In this document: piece after piece, positions 8,594 through 16,031 of the stretch
Layout: each line of letters begins with the position of its first letter
Numbering within the stretch: position 1 is the stretch's first letter
Assembly (NCBI RefSeq): GCF_000020985.1
Contig: NC_011296.1
Location: 1,354,001-1,418,000, forward strand
Direction of reading: 5' to 3'
DNA from: Thermodesulfovibrio yellowstonii DSM 11347
GTDB taxonomy: Bacteria; Nitrospirota; Thermodesulfovibrionia; Thermodesulfovibrionales; Thermodesulfovibrionaceae
DNA: 64,000 nt
Made by a program: the position numbers and the translations under genes
The notes under the pieces: model-generated
Told to the model about the DNA's origin: nothing
Database searches by the model: none
What the model saw: only the letters and a program-made list of their open reading frames with translations

Positions 8594-8623
8594 AATATAA
8601 CTATTTTTATCCTTCCATGTCAA
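8594..8623 (-). promoter_or_regulatory. Sigma-70-type promoter of tRNA-Val
   Basis: On the minus strand TTGACA (8623-8618) and TATATT (8599-8594) are separated by 18 bases, and transcription would begin a few bases before the tRNA 5' end. This is a near-consensus housekeeping promoter. Confidence 0.75.
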
Positions 8624-8796
8624 TTCATAAGTAAAAATTTATGGTTGCAATGGCTTGAAATACTTTTATTACAATTGCTATTATAAAATATATTCGTTGA
8701 CTATACAGTCCTGAAATCTCAAACAGGGATTGAACACGAATTCAATAATCTTGATTTCTTTAAGTTTTTTAATGTAATTTTTATATCTTTTGTTCC

Positions 8797-8827
8797 TTGA
8801 AAATTTTGTTTCTCAAAATGGTATTTT
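8797..8827 (+). promoter_or_regulatory. Candidate promoter with an embedded operator-like dyad
   Basis: TTGAAA (8797-8802) and TATTTT (8822-8827) are separated by 19 bases, slightly long. The spacer contains a perfect dyad, ATTTTG-tttct-CAAAAT (8803-8819), of the size bound by a dimeric repressor or MerR-like factor; MerR-type activators act on promoters with 19-base spacers. Transcription would start near 8834, at the beginning of the structured leader. This is inference. The rest of 8624-8796 shows nothing I can name. Confidence 0.35.
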
Positions 8828-8828
8828 A

Positions 8829-8924
8829 GAAGCAGAGGAAATCCGCCTGCTGGGACATCCTCTGCTTTCAAGGGCGGAATAAAAATAACCCAGCCTACAG
8901 GCTTAAATGCCTGAGTTAGGAGGG
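8829..8924 (+). ncRNA. Structured 5' leader with pseudoknot potential, riboswitch-like
   Basis: The leader of the small gene at 8929 has several long-range complementarities in an AT-rich setting. S1 is AAGCAGAGGA (8830-8839) with TCCTCTGCTT (8858-8867), 10 bp. S2 is TCCGCC (8842-8847) with GGCGGA (8873-8878), crossing S1. S3 is GCTGGG (8849-8854) with CCCAGC (8889-8894). S4 is the hairpin CAGGC/GCCTG (8898-8913), extended by CCTA (8894-8897) pairing with TAGG (8917-8920), which includes the start of the Shine-Dalgarno AGGAGGG. S1 and S2 make an H-type pseudoknot, while S3 crosses both and is probably an alternative fold. I do not recognise a known riboswitch class. Confidence 0.45.
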
Positions 8925-8928
8925 ATTT

Positions 8929-9144
8929 ATGCATGAAAGCCCCAAAATATCCATTGATATGGCTACTCTGATTGCATACCTTCCTGAAATTGTAAAGTGT
9001 CTTCATTCACCATCTGAAGATTTTCAAAATTGTCAGACATGCCAATTCAAACAGGAATGTATGATTATTTCGGCAGTAGGCTTTATGGTTACAAGATTTA
9101 TAAATGGAGAAAAAGTAAATTTTGGTTCTGAGAAGTTGAATTAA
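8929..9144 (+). CDS. Small four-cysteine protein of unknown function
   Basis: A 71-residue protein that I do not recognise. It begins 4 bases after a strong AGGAGGG site and ends shortly before a clear terminator, so it is a complete single-gene unit. Cysteines fall at 24, 35, 38 and 44 (C-x10-C-x2-C-x5-C), a spacing that could hold zinc or an iron-sulfur centre. The rest is mildly hydrophobic helix (MATLIAYLPEIV and MIISAVGFMV) without a convincing membrane span. The leader RNA and the dyad upstream suggest tight control. An opposite-strand frame of 95 codons overlaps it but runs through the structured leader and has no ribosome site. Confidence 0.6.
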   Translation: MHESPKISIDMATLIAYLPEIVKCLHSPSEDFQNCQTCQFKQECMIISAVGFMVTRFINGEKVNFGSEKLN

Positions 9145-9157
9145 AATAAGTAATAAA

Positions 9158-9183
9158 GGGGCTCGTTTGAGCCCCTATTTTTT
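9158..9183 (+). terminator. Rho-independent terminator of the four-cysteine gene
   Basis: GGGGCTC-gttt-GAGCCCC (9158-9175) is followed by TATTTTTT. It is a strong intrinsic terminator that isolates the small gene from 9198-10046. Confidence 0.88.
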
Positions 9184-9197
9184 AAAAAGGATTTTTA

Positions 9198-10046
9198 ATG
9201 CTTTCTTTAGAAGAAAAAGAGTATATTAAAACATATGCCTACATACCTGAACATCTTCCAGATTATGTTGTCAGTATCTCTCAATCTGAGCCTTTTTTAT
9301 TTGATGAATATATATTCTACTTTAAAAATTCACATCTAATTTTTATTGGATACCCTCTTGGAAAAATTCACCATAAAGAACAGACACAGAAAATTTTAGA
9401 TTTAATTATTGAACAATTTAGACCTAAAAGTGTTGCTGTGATAGTTCCTTTCTCTTTAATGTCCCAAGAAAAATTCCTTCAAAAAAGCTCAGATTTTTAT
9501 TACCAGCTTGACCTATCTAATTTTATGCTTAATTCTTCTTTAAAAAACAGTATTAAAAGAGCTCTTAAAGAAGTAAACACCGAACAAAATAAAGTTATAA
9601 CAGAAGAACATATTGAGTTAATAGATGAATTTATAAAAATACATGAGATTGATGAATATACTCAATTTATTTTTAAAAAAATTCCAGATTATGTGCATTC
9701 ATCAAAGACCGCGATGGTATTTAATGCAAGGGATAAAAAAGGTAGTCTCTCAGGATTTAGTGTGGCAGATTATGGAGCTAATAACTATGCTTTTTATATG
9801 TTTAATTTTCCATCTCGTAAATATTATGTTCCAGGAGTCTCTGATCTTTTGCTATATGAAATTGTTAAAGTATCAATAGATAAGGGGAAATTATATATAA
9901 ATCTTGGTTTGGGAATTAATAAAGGTATAGAGTTTTTCAAAAAAAAGTGGTCAGGTAAGCCTTTTTTGCAATACGAATTTTGTTTTTACAAAATTTCATA
10001 CAAAACTTCTATTCTGAAAATTTTAAAAAAATTATTTATTCAATGA
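9198..10046 (+). CDS. GNAT/FemAB-like protein, paralogue A
   Basis: A 282-residue protein whose C-terminal part reads INLGLGINKGIEFFKKKWSG, a pattern of GNAT-fold acyltransferases related to FemAB and DUF2156 proteins, where a late strand and helix close the acyl-donor site. The N-terminal half (YIPEHLPDYV, FIGYPLGK) has no motif I can name. It is clearly related along its whole length to the protein at 10872-11702 (AYIPEHLP/AYVPEHIP, FIGYPLGK/FIGYPLDR, YINLGLGIN/YINLGIGVN). It is preceded by AAGGA and converges on the TraB-like gene with an 11-base overlap. The substrate is unknown; aminoacyl transfer to a lipid, peptide or peptidoglycan is possible from the fold alone. Confidence 0.7.
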   Translation: MLSLEEKEYIKTYAYIPEHLPDYVVSISQSEPFLFDEYIFYFKNSHLIFIGYPLGKIHHKEQTQKILDLIIEQFRPKSVAVIVPFSLMSQEKFLQKSSDFYYQLDLSNFMLNSSLKNSIKRALKEVNTEQNKVITEEHIELIDEFIKIHEIDEYTQFIFKKIPDYVHSSKTAMVFNARDKKGSLSGFSVADYGANNYAFYMFNFPSRKYYVPGVSDLLLYEIVKVSIDKGKLYINLGLGINKGIEFFKKKWSGKPFLQYEFCFYKISYKTSILKILKKLFIQ

Positions 10047-10857
10047 TATGAAATCCATCTTTAATAGCTCTATCTATAATTCCGGCTATATGTGTAATTC
10101 CTACAAGAATAAGGGAATCACCTCGCTCTAAGAATGGATACATTCTTTCATATAAAACAGGATCACGTTTATTAATTATAGATTCACATCTTGTTGGAAA
10201 TTCCTGAGTATGACTGATCAGGTTATTCAGGTCTCCTTTTAAATATATTTTCTCATAGTTTTTTATATAACTTTCCCAAAAATCTATTTTTTTGATGAAG
10301 TTAACAGTTTTAATCAGTGGAATGCTTTCTAAAGCCTCTATCTGTTCATCTATTTTTTCAAGATAATAAACCTTTTTTTTAAGTTTATGAGCTATTTTAA
10401 ATGCATCTAAATCCATAGAATACTTCCAATCCATAAGATTTAAAAAGAGATACCACAAACTGAAAAAAGCCATCCAGTGTCTATAATTTTTCAAAATATC
10501 TTTGATTGATGTATTATAATAAGCTCTCAAATAAGGCTCTGAAAATTCTCTTATAGAGGGAATAACCTTTTCTAAGGAAATATTTATAAACTTTGTAATC
10601 ATAAGTTCTACAGTTTGTTCATCAAGAATATCATGGAGAGATGACTCTGAACTTTGTATCCCTGTTTTTACAACCTTTTCCATTTCTTCTTTATCAAGCG
10701 GTCCTTCTATTACTACCGATTCAGTTTTAGAAATATGGTATTCTAAGAAATCTCTAAAACTATGTGAAAATATATGGGATGTACCAATTAAATAGGATGT
10801 TTTACCTTTTCCCTTAATTCCCCATATCATTTTTAGTTTTTTTCTTTTAAATAGCAT
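10036..10857 (-). CDS. TraB/GumN-family protein
   Basis: A 273-residue protein with the TraB/GumN (TIKI-like) hallmarks: an N-terminal GTSHIFSH (GxxH motif, about 26-33), VVIEGPLD with the conserved glutamate, and a C-terminal ILVGITHIAGI, the second GxxH. TIKI relatives are metal-dependent peptidases, but activity in bacterial TraB proteins is not generally established. No signal peptide is visible. It lies 14 bases downstream of paralogue B and is probably cotranscribed with it. The start at 10857 has AGGG at a reasonable distance; Met10 is an alternative. Confidence 0.8.
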   Translation of the reverse strand: MLFKRKKLKMIWGIKGKGKTSYLIGTSHIFSHSFRDFLEYHISKTESVVIEGPLDKEEMEKVVKTGIQSSESSLHDILDEQTVELMITKFINISLEKVIPSIREFSEPYLRAYYNTSIKDILKNYRHWMAFFSLWYLFLNLMDWKYSMDLDAFKIAHKLKKKVYYLEKIDEQIEALESIPLIKTVNFIKKIDFWESYIKNYEKIYLKGDLNNLISHTQEFPTRCESIINKRDPVLYERMYPFLERGDSLILVGITHIAGIIDRAIKDGFHIIE

Positions 10858-10871
10858 GTGAAACCCTAAAA

Positions 10872-11702
10872 TTATGGATTTATTAAGAAATAATCTAAAA
10901 AATTAACTCTACTATATTCATATGTCCTATACTTTAAAAATGGAATACCTCCCCATTTCTCCTTAAATCTTCTAATTCCTTCATTGACTCCTATACCTAA
11001 ATTAATATACTTTTTCCCTTCTTTTTGAGAGATTTTTATTAACTCATACATTAAGAGATCTGAAGAGTATGAAACATAATTTATTTTTGAATTACACCCA
11101 ATCAAGTAAGCTGAAAACTGCTCAGCTTCCATTTCAATGATATAATAAGCTGTAAGTCGTCCTTCTTTGGTATAAGTGCTTAATAAAAAAGTGGTTTCTG
11201 ATTTTTTAAGATATTCTGGCAATTTAATATATAATTGCCTTACATTTTTGGATACCTCTCTGGTTTTTAAAAATTCATTTGTAAGGTCTTTATGCTGCTC
11301 TGTATATATCTTCTCTACTACAACTTTAAGTTTATCGGAAGCTTTTTCCACAACTTTTATCAGTTTTTTATTAATAACCAAATTTTTTATATCAAGTTTA
11401 TAATAGTAATCATCCTCTAACTTTTTAAACTTTTCTTGTAGAAAGTCAGGAATTTCATCTGTTAAAAGCCATAAAGTTTCAGGTTTGAATTTTTTTAAAA
11501 CTTGCTGAATACTATTTCCAAACTCATTAATATCAAAGTTTCTGTCTAAAGGATAACCAATAAAGATAAGCCAGTTTTCCCCTTTAAAATACAGATAATT
11601 TTTATTCAAAAGTGCAGGATCTCCTCCTGACAAAAAACTCATTAGCTTAGGTATATGTTCAGGAACATATGCTGCTGACAGAATATATTTTTCATCCAAC
11701 AT
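10872..11702 (-). CDS. GNAT/FemAB-like protein, paralogue B
   Basis: A 276-residue relative of the protein at 9198-10046. Shared landmarks are AYVPEHIP near the N-terminus, LIFIGYPLDR at about 50, a central Lys-rich helix with a YTEQ element, and the C-terminal YINLGIGVNEGIRRFKEKWG. The last segment is typical of GNAT-fold FemAB-like transferases. The gene is divergent from the CopZ-like gene and is followed by the TraB-like gene in the same direction. The two paralogues flank the TraB gene and face each other, so the group looks like a duplicated cassette. Function is not known. Confidence 0.7.
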   Translation of the reverse strand: MLDEKYILSAAYVPEHIPKLMSFLSGGDPALLNKNYLYFKGENWLIFIGYPLDRNFDINEFGNSIQQVLKKFKPETLWLLTDEIPDFLQEKFKKLEDDYYYKLDIKNLVINKKLIKVVEKASDKLKVVVEKIYTEQHKDLTNEFLKTREVSKNVRQLYIKLPEYLKKSETTFLLSTYTKEGRLTAYYIIEMEAEQFSAYLIGCNSKINYVSYSSDLLMYELIKISQKEGKKYINLGIGVNEGIRRFKEKWGGIPFLKYRTYEYSRVNFLDYFLINP

Positions 11703-11763
11703 CTCTATTTAATTTTAACAAAAATAAAAATCTATAAATATCAGTTAATTAAAAGGAGTTTTT

Positions 11764-11826
11764 ATGATAAAATTAAAAAAATGGTTAGCAGGAGAAAAAA
11801 ATGAAAGAAATGAAAATTTTTATTGA
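11764..11826 (+). CDS. Possible 20-codon upstream ORF overlapping the CopZ-like gene
   Basis: AAAGGAG (11752-11758 region) sits 5 bases before ATG 11764, which opens a frame encoding MIKLKKWLAGEKNERNENFY. It ends at TGA 11824-11826, inside the metal-chaperone gene that starts at 11801 in another frame. The ribosome site is better than that of the downstream gene, so translation here could couple to, or limit, translation of the chaperone. It may also be an unused frame. Confidence 0.35.
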   Translation: MIKLKKWLAGEKNERNENFY

Positions 11827-12001
11827 AGGAATGAGTTGTGCTCATTGTATTAAGAGGGTTTCCCATGCACTTGAAGAAGCTGGAGTTACAGAAGCAGATG
11901 TAAAAATTGGAGAAGCTAACATTATCTTTGATGAAACTAAAACAAACCTTGACAAAATTGCAAAAGCTCTTGAAGAAGCAGGTTATAAACTAAAAAATTA
12001 G
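11801..12001 (+). CDS. CopZ-like heavy-metal-associated (HMA) domain protein
   Basis: A 66-residue single HMA domain of the usual chaperone length. The metal site is GMSCAHC with Cys13 and Cys16, and the ferredoxin-like beta-alpha-beta-beta-alpha-beta pattern is complete, ending in ALEEAGYKL. Such proteins carry Cu(I), or sometimes Hg or Zn, to a P-type ATPase or a repressor. No partner ATPase is present in the window. The first residue set by GGAG before ATG 11801 fits. Its stop overlaps the convergent pheT stop by 4 bases. Confidence 0.93.
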   Translation: MKEMKIFIEGMSCAHCIKRVSHALEEAGVTEADVKIGEANIIFDETKTNLDKIAKALEEAGYKLKN

Positions 12002-14076
12002 ATTCTGAGGGCAGCTCCAGTTTCAGCTATAATTTTTCCAATCAAATTATTGTGAATATTTTCAACTTCCTCTGCTGTTAATGTTCTGTCAGATGCTCTA
12101 TAGGTTATTCTGAATGCAATACTTTTTTTGCCCTCAGGAATTCCTTTACCTTGATAGACATCAAAAATAAAAACATTCTCAATAAGTTCGTTATCAAAGG
12201 ACTTTATAATATCAAATATTCTCTGAGATTCAAAATCAATAGGCAGTATCAGGGCTGTGTCTCTCTTAACAGCAGGATATGTTGAAAATGGTTTATATTT
12301 TATTTCTGCCTCAGCAAAACTAAACAATCTATTAAGATCAATTTCTGCCATGCATATAAATGGTTTTGTTTTAAAATCAAGCTTTGAGAGAACTTCTGGT
12401 GATATAACTCCAATAAAACCTATTTTTTCTCCTTTGATTAAAATATCTGCTGACTGCCCAGGATGCAGGAATACTTCATTAGACCTTATATAACGGATAT
12501 TGTTTATTTTAAAATGTCTGAAAACTCCCTCTATCAATCCTTTTAACGCATAAAAATCATATGGGTCATCCTTAAATGAAGATTTAATTTCTTCCTTTTT
12601 TGTAATTATGCCAAGATGAACAATTTCCTGTGGAAGAGAAGCTCCTTCTTGGGCTATAAATACTTTCCCTATTTCAAAAAGTCTTAAATTTTCTATACCA
12701 CGTGCAGTATTTTTTTCAGTATTTTTTAGCAGACTTGGCAATAGCATTGTTCTCATTATTGATTCTTCCTGCCTTAAAGGGTTAACAAGAGAAATATAAT
12801 GCCTTCTTATATCATTTTCTGATATACCGAATACATTAAGATCATCTGGAGACATAAAGCTGAAATTAACAGCTTCACTATAACCCAGTGAAATTAAATA
12901 GTCTCTTATAAGATTTAAAAATTTTCTTTTTTTGGTAAGTTCATGATTTTCAGTAACATATTTAAATGCTGAAGGCATCTGAGCAGGAATTGTATCATAG
13001 CCATAAATTCTTGCAACTTCTTCTGCAATATCTTCTTCTATTGCCAGGTCTTGTCTGTGTGTGGGTATACTTGCAATATAAAATTTTTCATCTTTCTTTG
13101 TAACATTTATTTCAAGAAGTTCAAGAATTCTCAAAACTTCTTTATCCTTCAAAGTAACTCCGATAAACTTACATATCTTTTCCATGCTGAATAAAATTTT
13201 CTTCTCTGGAATTTTCACAGGATACACATCTATAGCCTCATAGACAGTCCCACCTGTAAGCTCCTGAATAAGAAATGCTGCTCTGTCAAGAGCTTCCTTA
13301 AGAGTTTCTATGTCTGTTCCCCTTTCAAACCTGTAAGAAGCTTCTGTTGATATTCCAAGTCTTTTGGATGTTTTTCTTATTCGCTCTGGTTTAAAATAAG
13401 CACTCTCAATTAAAATATTTGTAGTCTTATCAGTAACCTCTGTATTCGCTCCTCCCATAATTCCAGCAACTGCAACAGGTTTTACTCCATCCCATATTAA
13501 AAGGTCATCATGGTTTATTTTTCTTTTTACTCCGTCAAGCGTTACAATCTCTTCTATGCTTTTCCTAAAAGCTTCTGGAGTTCCTACTCTGATCTGATAT
13601 CCTTCAAGACGGTCAAGATCAAAAGCATGAAGAGGATGCCCATATTCAAGCAAAACATAGTTAGTTATATCAACTACATTGTTTATTGAACGAATACCTG
13701 ATGCCTCAAGTCTTTTTTTAAGCCATTGAGGAGATGGAGAAATTTTTACATCTCTTACAATTCTTCCTGCGTAGCGATAGCAAAGCTCAGGATTTGCAAT
13801 AGAAATGGTAAACTTATTATCTTTTAATTCTTTCTTAATTTTAAAGGAAGGTTTTTTAAGTTTTAGTCCAAATATTGCTTTAATTTCTCTTGCTATGCCA
13901 ATAATACTTAGGCAATCTGCTCTATTGGGAGTTATTTCAAGGTCAAGAACTGTATCACTATCAAACTCTTCAATCGCTCCTACTTCAAGCCCTGCCATTG
14001 TAAGAGCATCAGAAGTTCTTTTTAGTTCTATCTCACCTTCAATATATTCCGTTAACCAACTGAAAGGAACTTTCAT
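11998..14076 (-). CDS. pheT: Phenylalanyl-tRNA synthetase beta subunit, short form without the tRNA-binding domain
   Basis: A 692-residue beta subunit, about 100 residues shorter than the usual form near 800. It has the B1 start (VPFSWLTEYIEG, MAGLEVGAIEEF), but then runs directly into LDLEITPNRADCLSIIGIAREI. The EMAP/OB-type tRNA-binding domain that normally sits between these two pieces is absent. The B3/B4 editing region (DITNYVLLEYGHPLHAFD, GIMGG), B5, the catalytic-like core and the C-terminal anticodon-binding FDX domain (YPAVKRDTALILP) are present. The frame is uninterrupted, so this is a true short form, not a frameshift. It forms an alpha2-beta2 enzyme with PheS; the two genes overlap. 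Confidence 0.96.
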   Translation of the reverse strand: MKVPFSWLTEYIEGEIELKRTSDALTMAGLEVGAIEEFDSDTVLDLEITPNRADCLSIIGIAREIKAIFGLKLKKPSFKIKKELKDNKFTISIANPELCYRYAGRIVRDVKISPSPQWLKKRLEASGIRSINNVVDITNYVLLEYGHPLHAFDLDRLEGYQIRVGTPEAFRKSIEEIVTLDGVKRKINHDDLLIWDGVKPVAVAGIMGGANTEVTDKTTNILIESAYFKPERIRKTSKRLGISTEASYRFERGTDIETLKEALDRAAFLIQELTGGTVYEAIDVYPVKIPEKKILFSMEKICKFIGVTLKDKEVLRILELLEINVTKKDEKFYIASIPTHRQDLAIEEDIAEEVARIYGYDTIPAQMPSAFKYVTENHELTKKRKFLNLIRDYLISLGYSEAVNFSFMSPDDLNVFGISENDIRRHYISLVNPLRQEESIMRTMLLPSLLKNTEKNTARGIENLRLFEIGKVFIAQEGASLPQEIVHLGIITKKEEIKSSFKDDPYDFYALKGLIEGVFRHFKINNIRYIRSNEVFLHPGQSADILIKGEKIGFIGVISPEVLSKLDFKTKPFICMAEIDLNRLFSFAEAEIKYKPFSTYPAVKRDTALILPIDFESQRIFDIIKSFDNELIENVFIFDVYQGKGIPEGKKSIAFRITYRASDRTLTAEEVENIHNNLIGKIIAETGAALRI

Positions 14077-15080
14077 CAGAATTGCCTCAAAAATCTTATA
14101 TCATTTTCAAAGAATAGTCTGATATCATCTATCCCATATTTAAGCATCGTAAGTCTTTCAACTCCCATTCCAAAAGCAAATCCTGTGTACCTACCCTCTG
14201 GATACCCAGCAAATTTGAAAACATTTGGATGAACCATCCCAGCGCCAAGAACTTCAAGCCATCCTGTGCCTTTACAGACTCTACATCCATTCCCGCCACA
14301 AATAATACATCCTATATCTATCTCAGTTGATGGTTCTGTAAAAGGAAAAAAACTTGGTCTAAATCTTACAGGAATATCTCCAAAAAGTCTCCTCAAAAAA
14401 TAGACAAGCACACCTTTTAAATGTGAAAATGAAACATCTTCATCAACCATCAATCCTTCAACCTGATGAAACATTGGCGTATGAGAAACATCTGAATCGC
14501 AGCGATAAACCTTACCAGGAGAAATAAATCTTAAAGGAGGCTTTTTATTTTCCATAACTCTTACTTGAACAGGTGAAGTATGTGTTCTTAAAACAACGTC
14601 TTCACTCACATAAAAAGTGTCCTGCATATCTCTTGCAGGATGGTCCTTAGGTATGTTTAATGCTTCAAAATTATAGTAATCAAGCTCTACTTCAGGTCCT
14701 TCTTCAACTGTAAAGCCGAGTTCTCTAAAAATGTCTATAATTTCCAGAAGAGTCTTATTTACGGGATGACTACCACCAAAATAGAAATCTTTTCCAGGTA
14801 AGGTTATATCAATAAACTCTTTTTTTAAAATCTCTGAGATTTCTTTCTGTTTTAGTTCTTCTTCTTTATTTTTAATAGTTTCTTCAATGAAACCTTTTAG
14901 TTCATTAAGAATTTTCCCTTGCGACCTTCTTTCTTCAGGTGTTAGTCTCCCTAAATTTTTAATTTTCTCTGTTATGATTCCCTTTTTACCAATGTATTTA
15001 GCTTTCAGATTAACAAGTTCCTGAATAGAACTGATATCATTTATATCTTTGAGAAAAGACTGTTTTAAAGGGTCTTGCAT
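14076..15080 (-). CDS. pheS: Phenylalanyl-tRNA synthetase alpha subunit
   Basis: A 334-residue class II catalytic subunit of normal length. The N-terminal coiled coil (about 1-85) binds tRNA. Motif 2 (VRVMENKKPPLRFISPGKVYR), the FHQVEG motif and motif 3 (GFAFGMGVERLTMLKYG) are present, along with Phe-pocket residues around FTEPSTEIDI. It charges tRNA-Phe with PheT, whose start overlaps the pheS stop. The gene follows rplT with a one-base gap, so it is read from the ribosomal-protein run. Confidence 0.98.
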   Translation of the reverse strand: MQDPLKQSFLKDINDISSIQELVNLKAKYIGKKGIITEKIKNLGRLTPEERRSQGKILNELKGFIEETIKNKEEELKQKEISEILKKEFIDITLPGKDFYFGGSHPVNKTLLEIIDIFRELGFTVEEGPEVELDYYNFEALNIPKDHPARDMQDTFYVSEDVVLRTHTSPVQVRVMENKKPPLRFISPGKVYRCDSDVSHTPMFHQVEGLMVDEDVSFSHLKGVLVYFLRRLFGDIPVRFRPSFFPFTEPSTEIDIGCIICGGNGCRVCKGTGWLEVLGAGMVHPNVFKFAGYPEGRYTGFAFGMGVERLTMLKYGIDDIRLFFENDIRFLRQF

Positions 15081-15443
15081 TTATGCTGCTTTTACAAAAG
15101 GTTTTACCTTTTCAACCAACTCTCCGAACACATTTATATCATTGTATGCGATATCAGCAAGAGCCTTTCTGTTAAGAGAGATATTCGCTTTTTTCAATCC
15201 ATCAATAAACTGATTATATGTGAGTCCAAACATTCTTACAGCTGCATTTATTCTTGTTATCCAGAGTGACCTAAGATCTCTTTTCTTAAGTCTTCTATCT
15301 CTATAAGAATGTTCAAGTGCCTTTTCTACTGCTTTAGCTGCAACTTTATAACAGCGACGTCTTCCACTGTAGTAGCCCTTTGCCATTGAAAGAATTTTTT
15401 TATGATACCTTCTTGTTTTAAATCCACCCTTTGCTCTTGGCAT
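15081..15443 (-). CDS. rplT: 50S ribosomal protein L20
   Basis: A 120-residue L20 with the basic N-terminus [17 protein letters not shown], the assembly-critical extension that threads 23S rRNA, and the globular end with [14 protein letters not shown]. It is usually in an infC-rpmI-rplT operon; here neither IF-3 nor L35 is nearby and the gene instead follows tRNA-Asn and rplQ. GGGAGG before the ATG gives a strong start. A dispersed palindromic repeat sits in its leader. Confidence 0.98.
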
Positions 15444-15461
15444 CTATTCCTCCCTCTTTTA

Positions 15462-15494
15462 TCATCCTGAGGATGCGAAGCATCCGAAGGAACC
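15462..15494. repeat. Small palindromic repeat in the rplT leader
   Basis: The 33-base stretch beginning TCATCCTGAGGATGCG and ending CATCCGAAGGAACC contains the hairpin GGATG-cgaag-CATCC. It is of the TCATcCtGAGg...cgAAGgA type, related in style to the longer repeats at 39811, 51183 and 54787-55076. It lies between tRNA-Asn and rplT within the presumed transcript. Confidence 0.6.
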
Positions 15495-15514
15495 ATTGTC
15501 ATAAAAAATTTAAA

Positions 15515-15587
15515 CTCCTGGGGAGGGATTCGAACCCCCGACCAAGTGGTTAACAGCCACCCGCTCTGCCGGCTGAGCTACCCAGGA
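15515..15587 (-). tRNA. tRNA-Asn (anticodon GTT)
   Basis: A 73-base cloverleaf: acceptor TCCTGGG/CCCAGGA with discriminator G, anticodon loop CTGTTAA giving GTT, T arm GGGGGTTCGAATCCCTC. CCA is not encoded. It lies between rplQ and rplT on the same strand with no clear promoter of its own, so it is probably cut from the ribosomal-protein transcript. Confidence 0.95.
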
Positions 15588-15626
15588 ACTAATTAAAATT
15601 ATCAAATTTAAAAGATTTCTGTCAAA

Positions 15627-16028
15627 CTAATTTGCTTTTTTCTCTTCTTTATCGCTTTCTTTTTCAGGCTTTGCGTAGTCAACAAACTCAAGAATTGCTT
15701 TAGGAGCACTGTCTTTTATCCTGAATCCAGTTTTAATAACCCTTACATATCCTCCGTTTCTATCGCTAAAACGAGGAGCAATCTCATTAAAAAGTTTTTT
15801 TACAAGTTCTCTATCAGGTAGATAAGAAAGCGCAATTCTTCTTGAATGAAGATCCCCTTTCTTACCGAAAGTAACAAGTCTGTCAGCAAGCTCTTTAACT
15901 GCTTTTGCCTTTGCAACAGTTGTTTCAATTCTTTCATATTTAATAAGAGAAGCTAAAAGCCCTCTTAAAAGTGCTTTCCTCTGGTTAGCTGTTCTTCCAA
16001 AGTGTCTTCCAGAAACTCTATGTCTCAT
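15627..16028 (-). CDS. rplQ: 50S ribosomal protein L17
   Basis: A 133-residue L17. The N-terminal MRHRVSGRHFGRTANQRKAL and the two conserved blocks (RIETTVAKAKAVKELAD, YVRVIKTGFR) are diagnostic. The tail is charged (EKESDKEEKK) and extends slightly beyond the core. It closes the alpha operon directly after rpoA, as in most bacteria, 3 bases downstream of the rpoA stop. Confidence 0.98.
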   Translation of the reverse strand: MRHRVSGRHFGRTANQRKALLRGLLASLIKYERIETTVAKAKAVKELADRLVTFGKKGDLHSRRIALSYLPDRELVKKLFNEIAPRFSDRNGGYVRVIKTGFRIKDSAPKAILEFVDYAKPEKESDKEEKKAN

Positions 16029-16031
16029 TCA

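Noticed and set aside
8829..8924. HDV-like or hammerhead ribozyme in the leader
   Set aside because: The order of helices does not match the nested double pseudoknot of HDV-like ribozymes, and the conserved hammerhead core bases are absent.
8719..9006. 95-codon minus-strand frame opposite the four-cysteine gene
   Set aside because: It runs through the structured leader and lacks a ribosome site, while the plus-strand gene has a strong site and a terminator.
11998..14076. Frameshift or assembly error as the cause of short PheT
   Set aside because: The frame is continuous and resumes exactly at a domain boundary, which favours a real domain loss.
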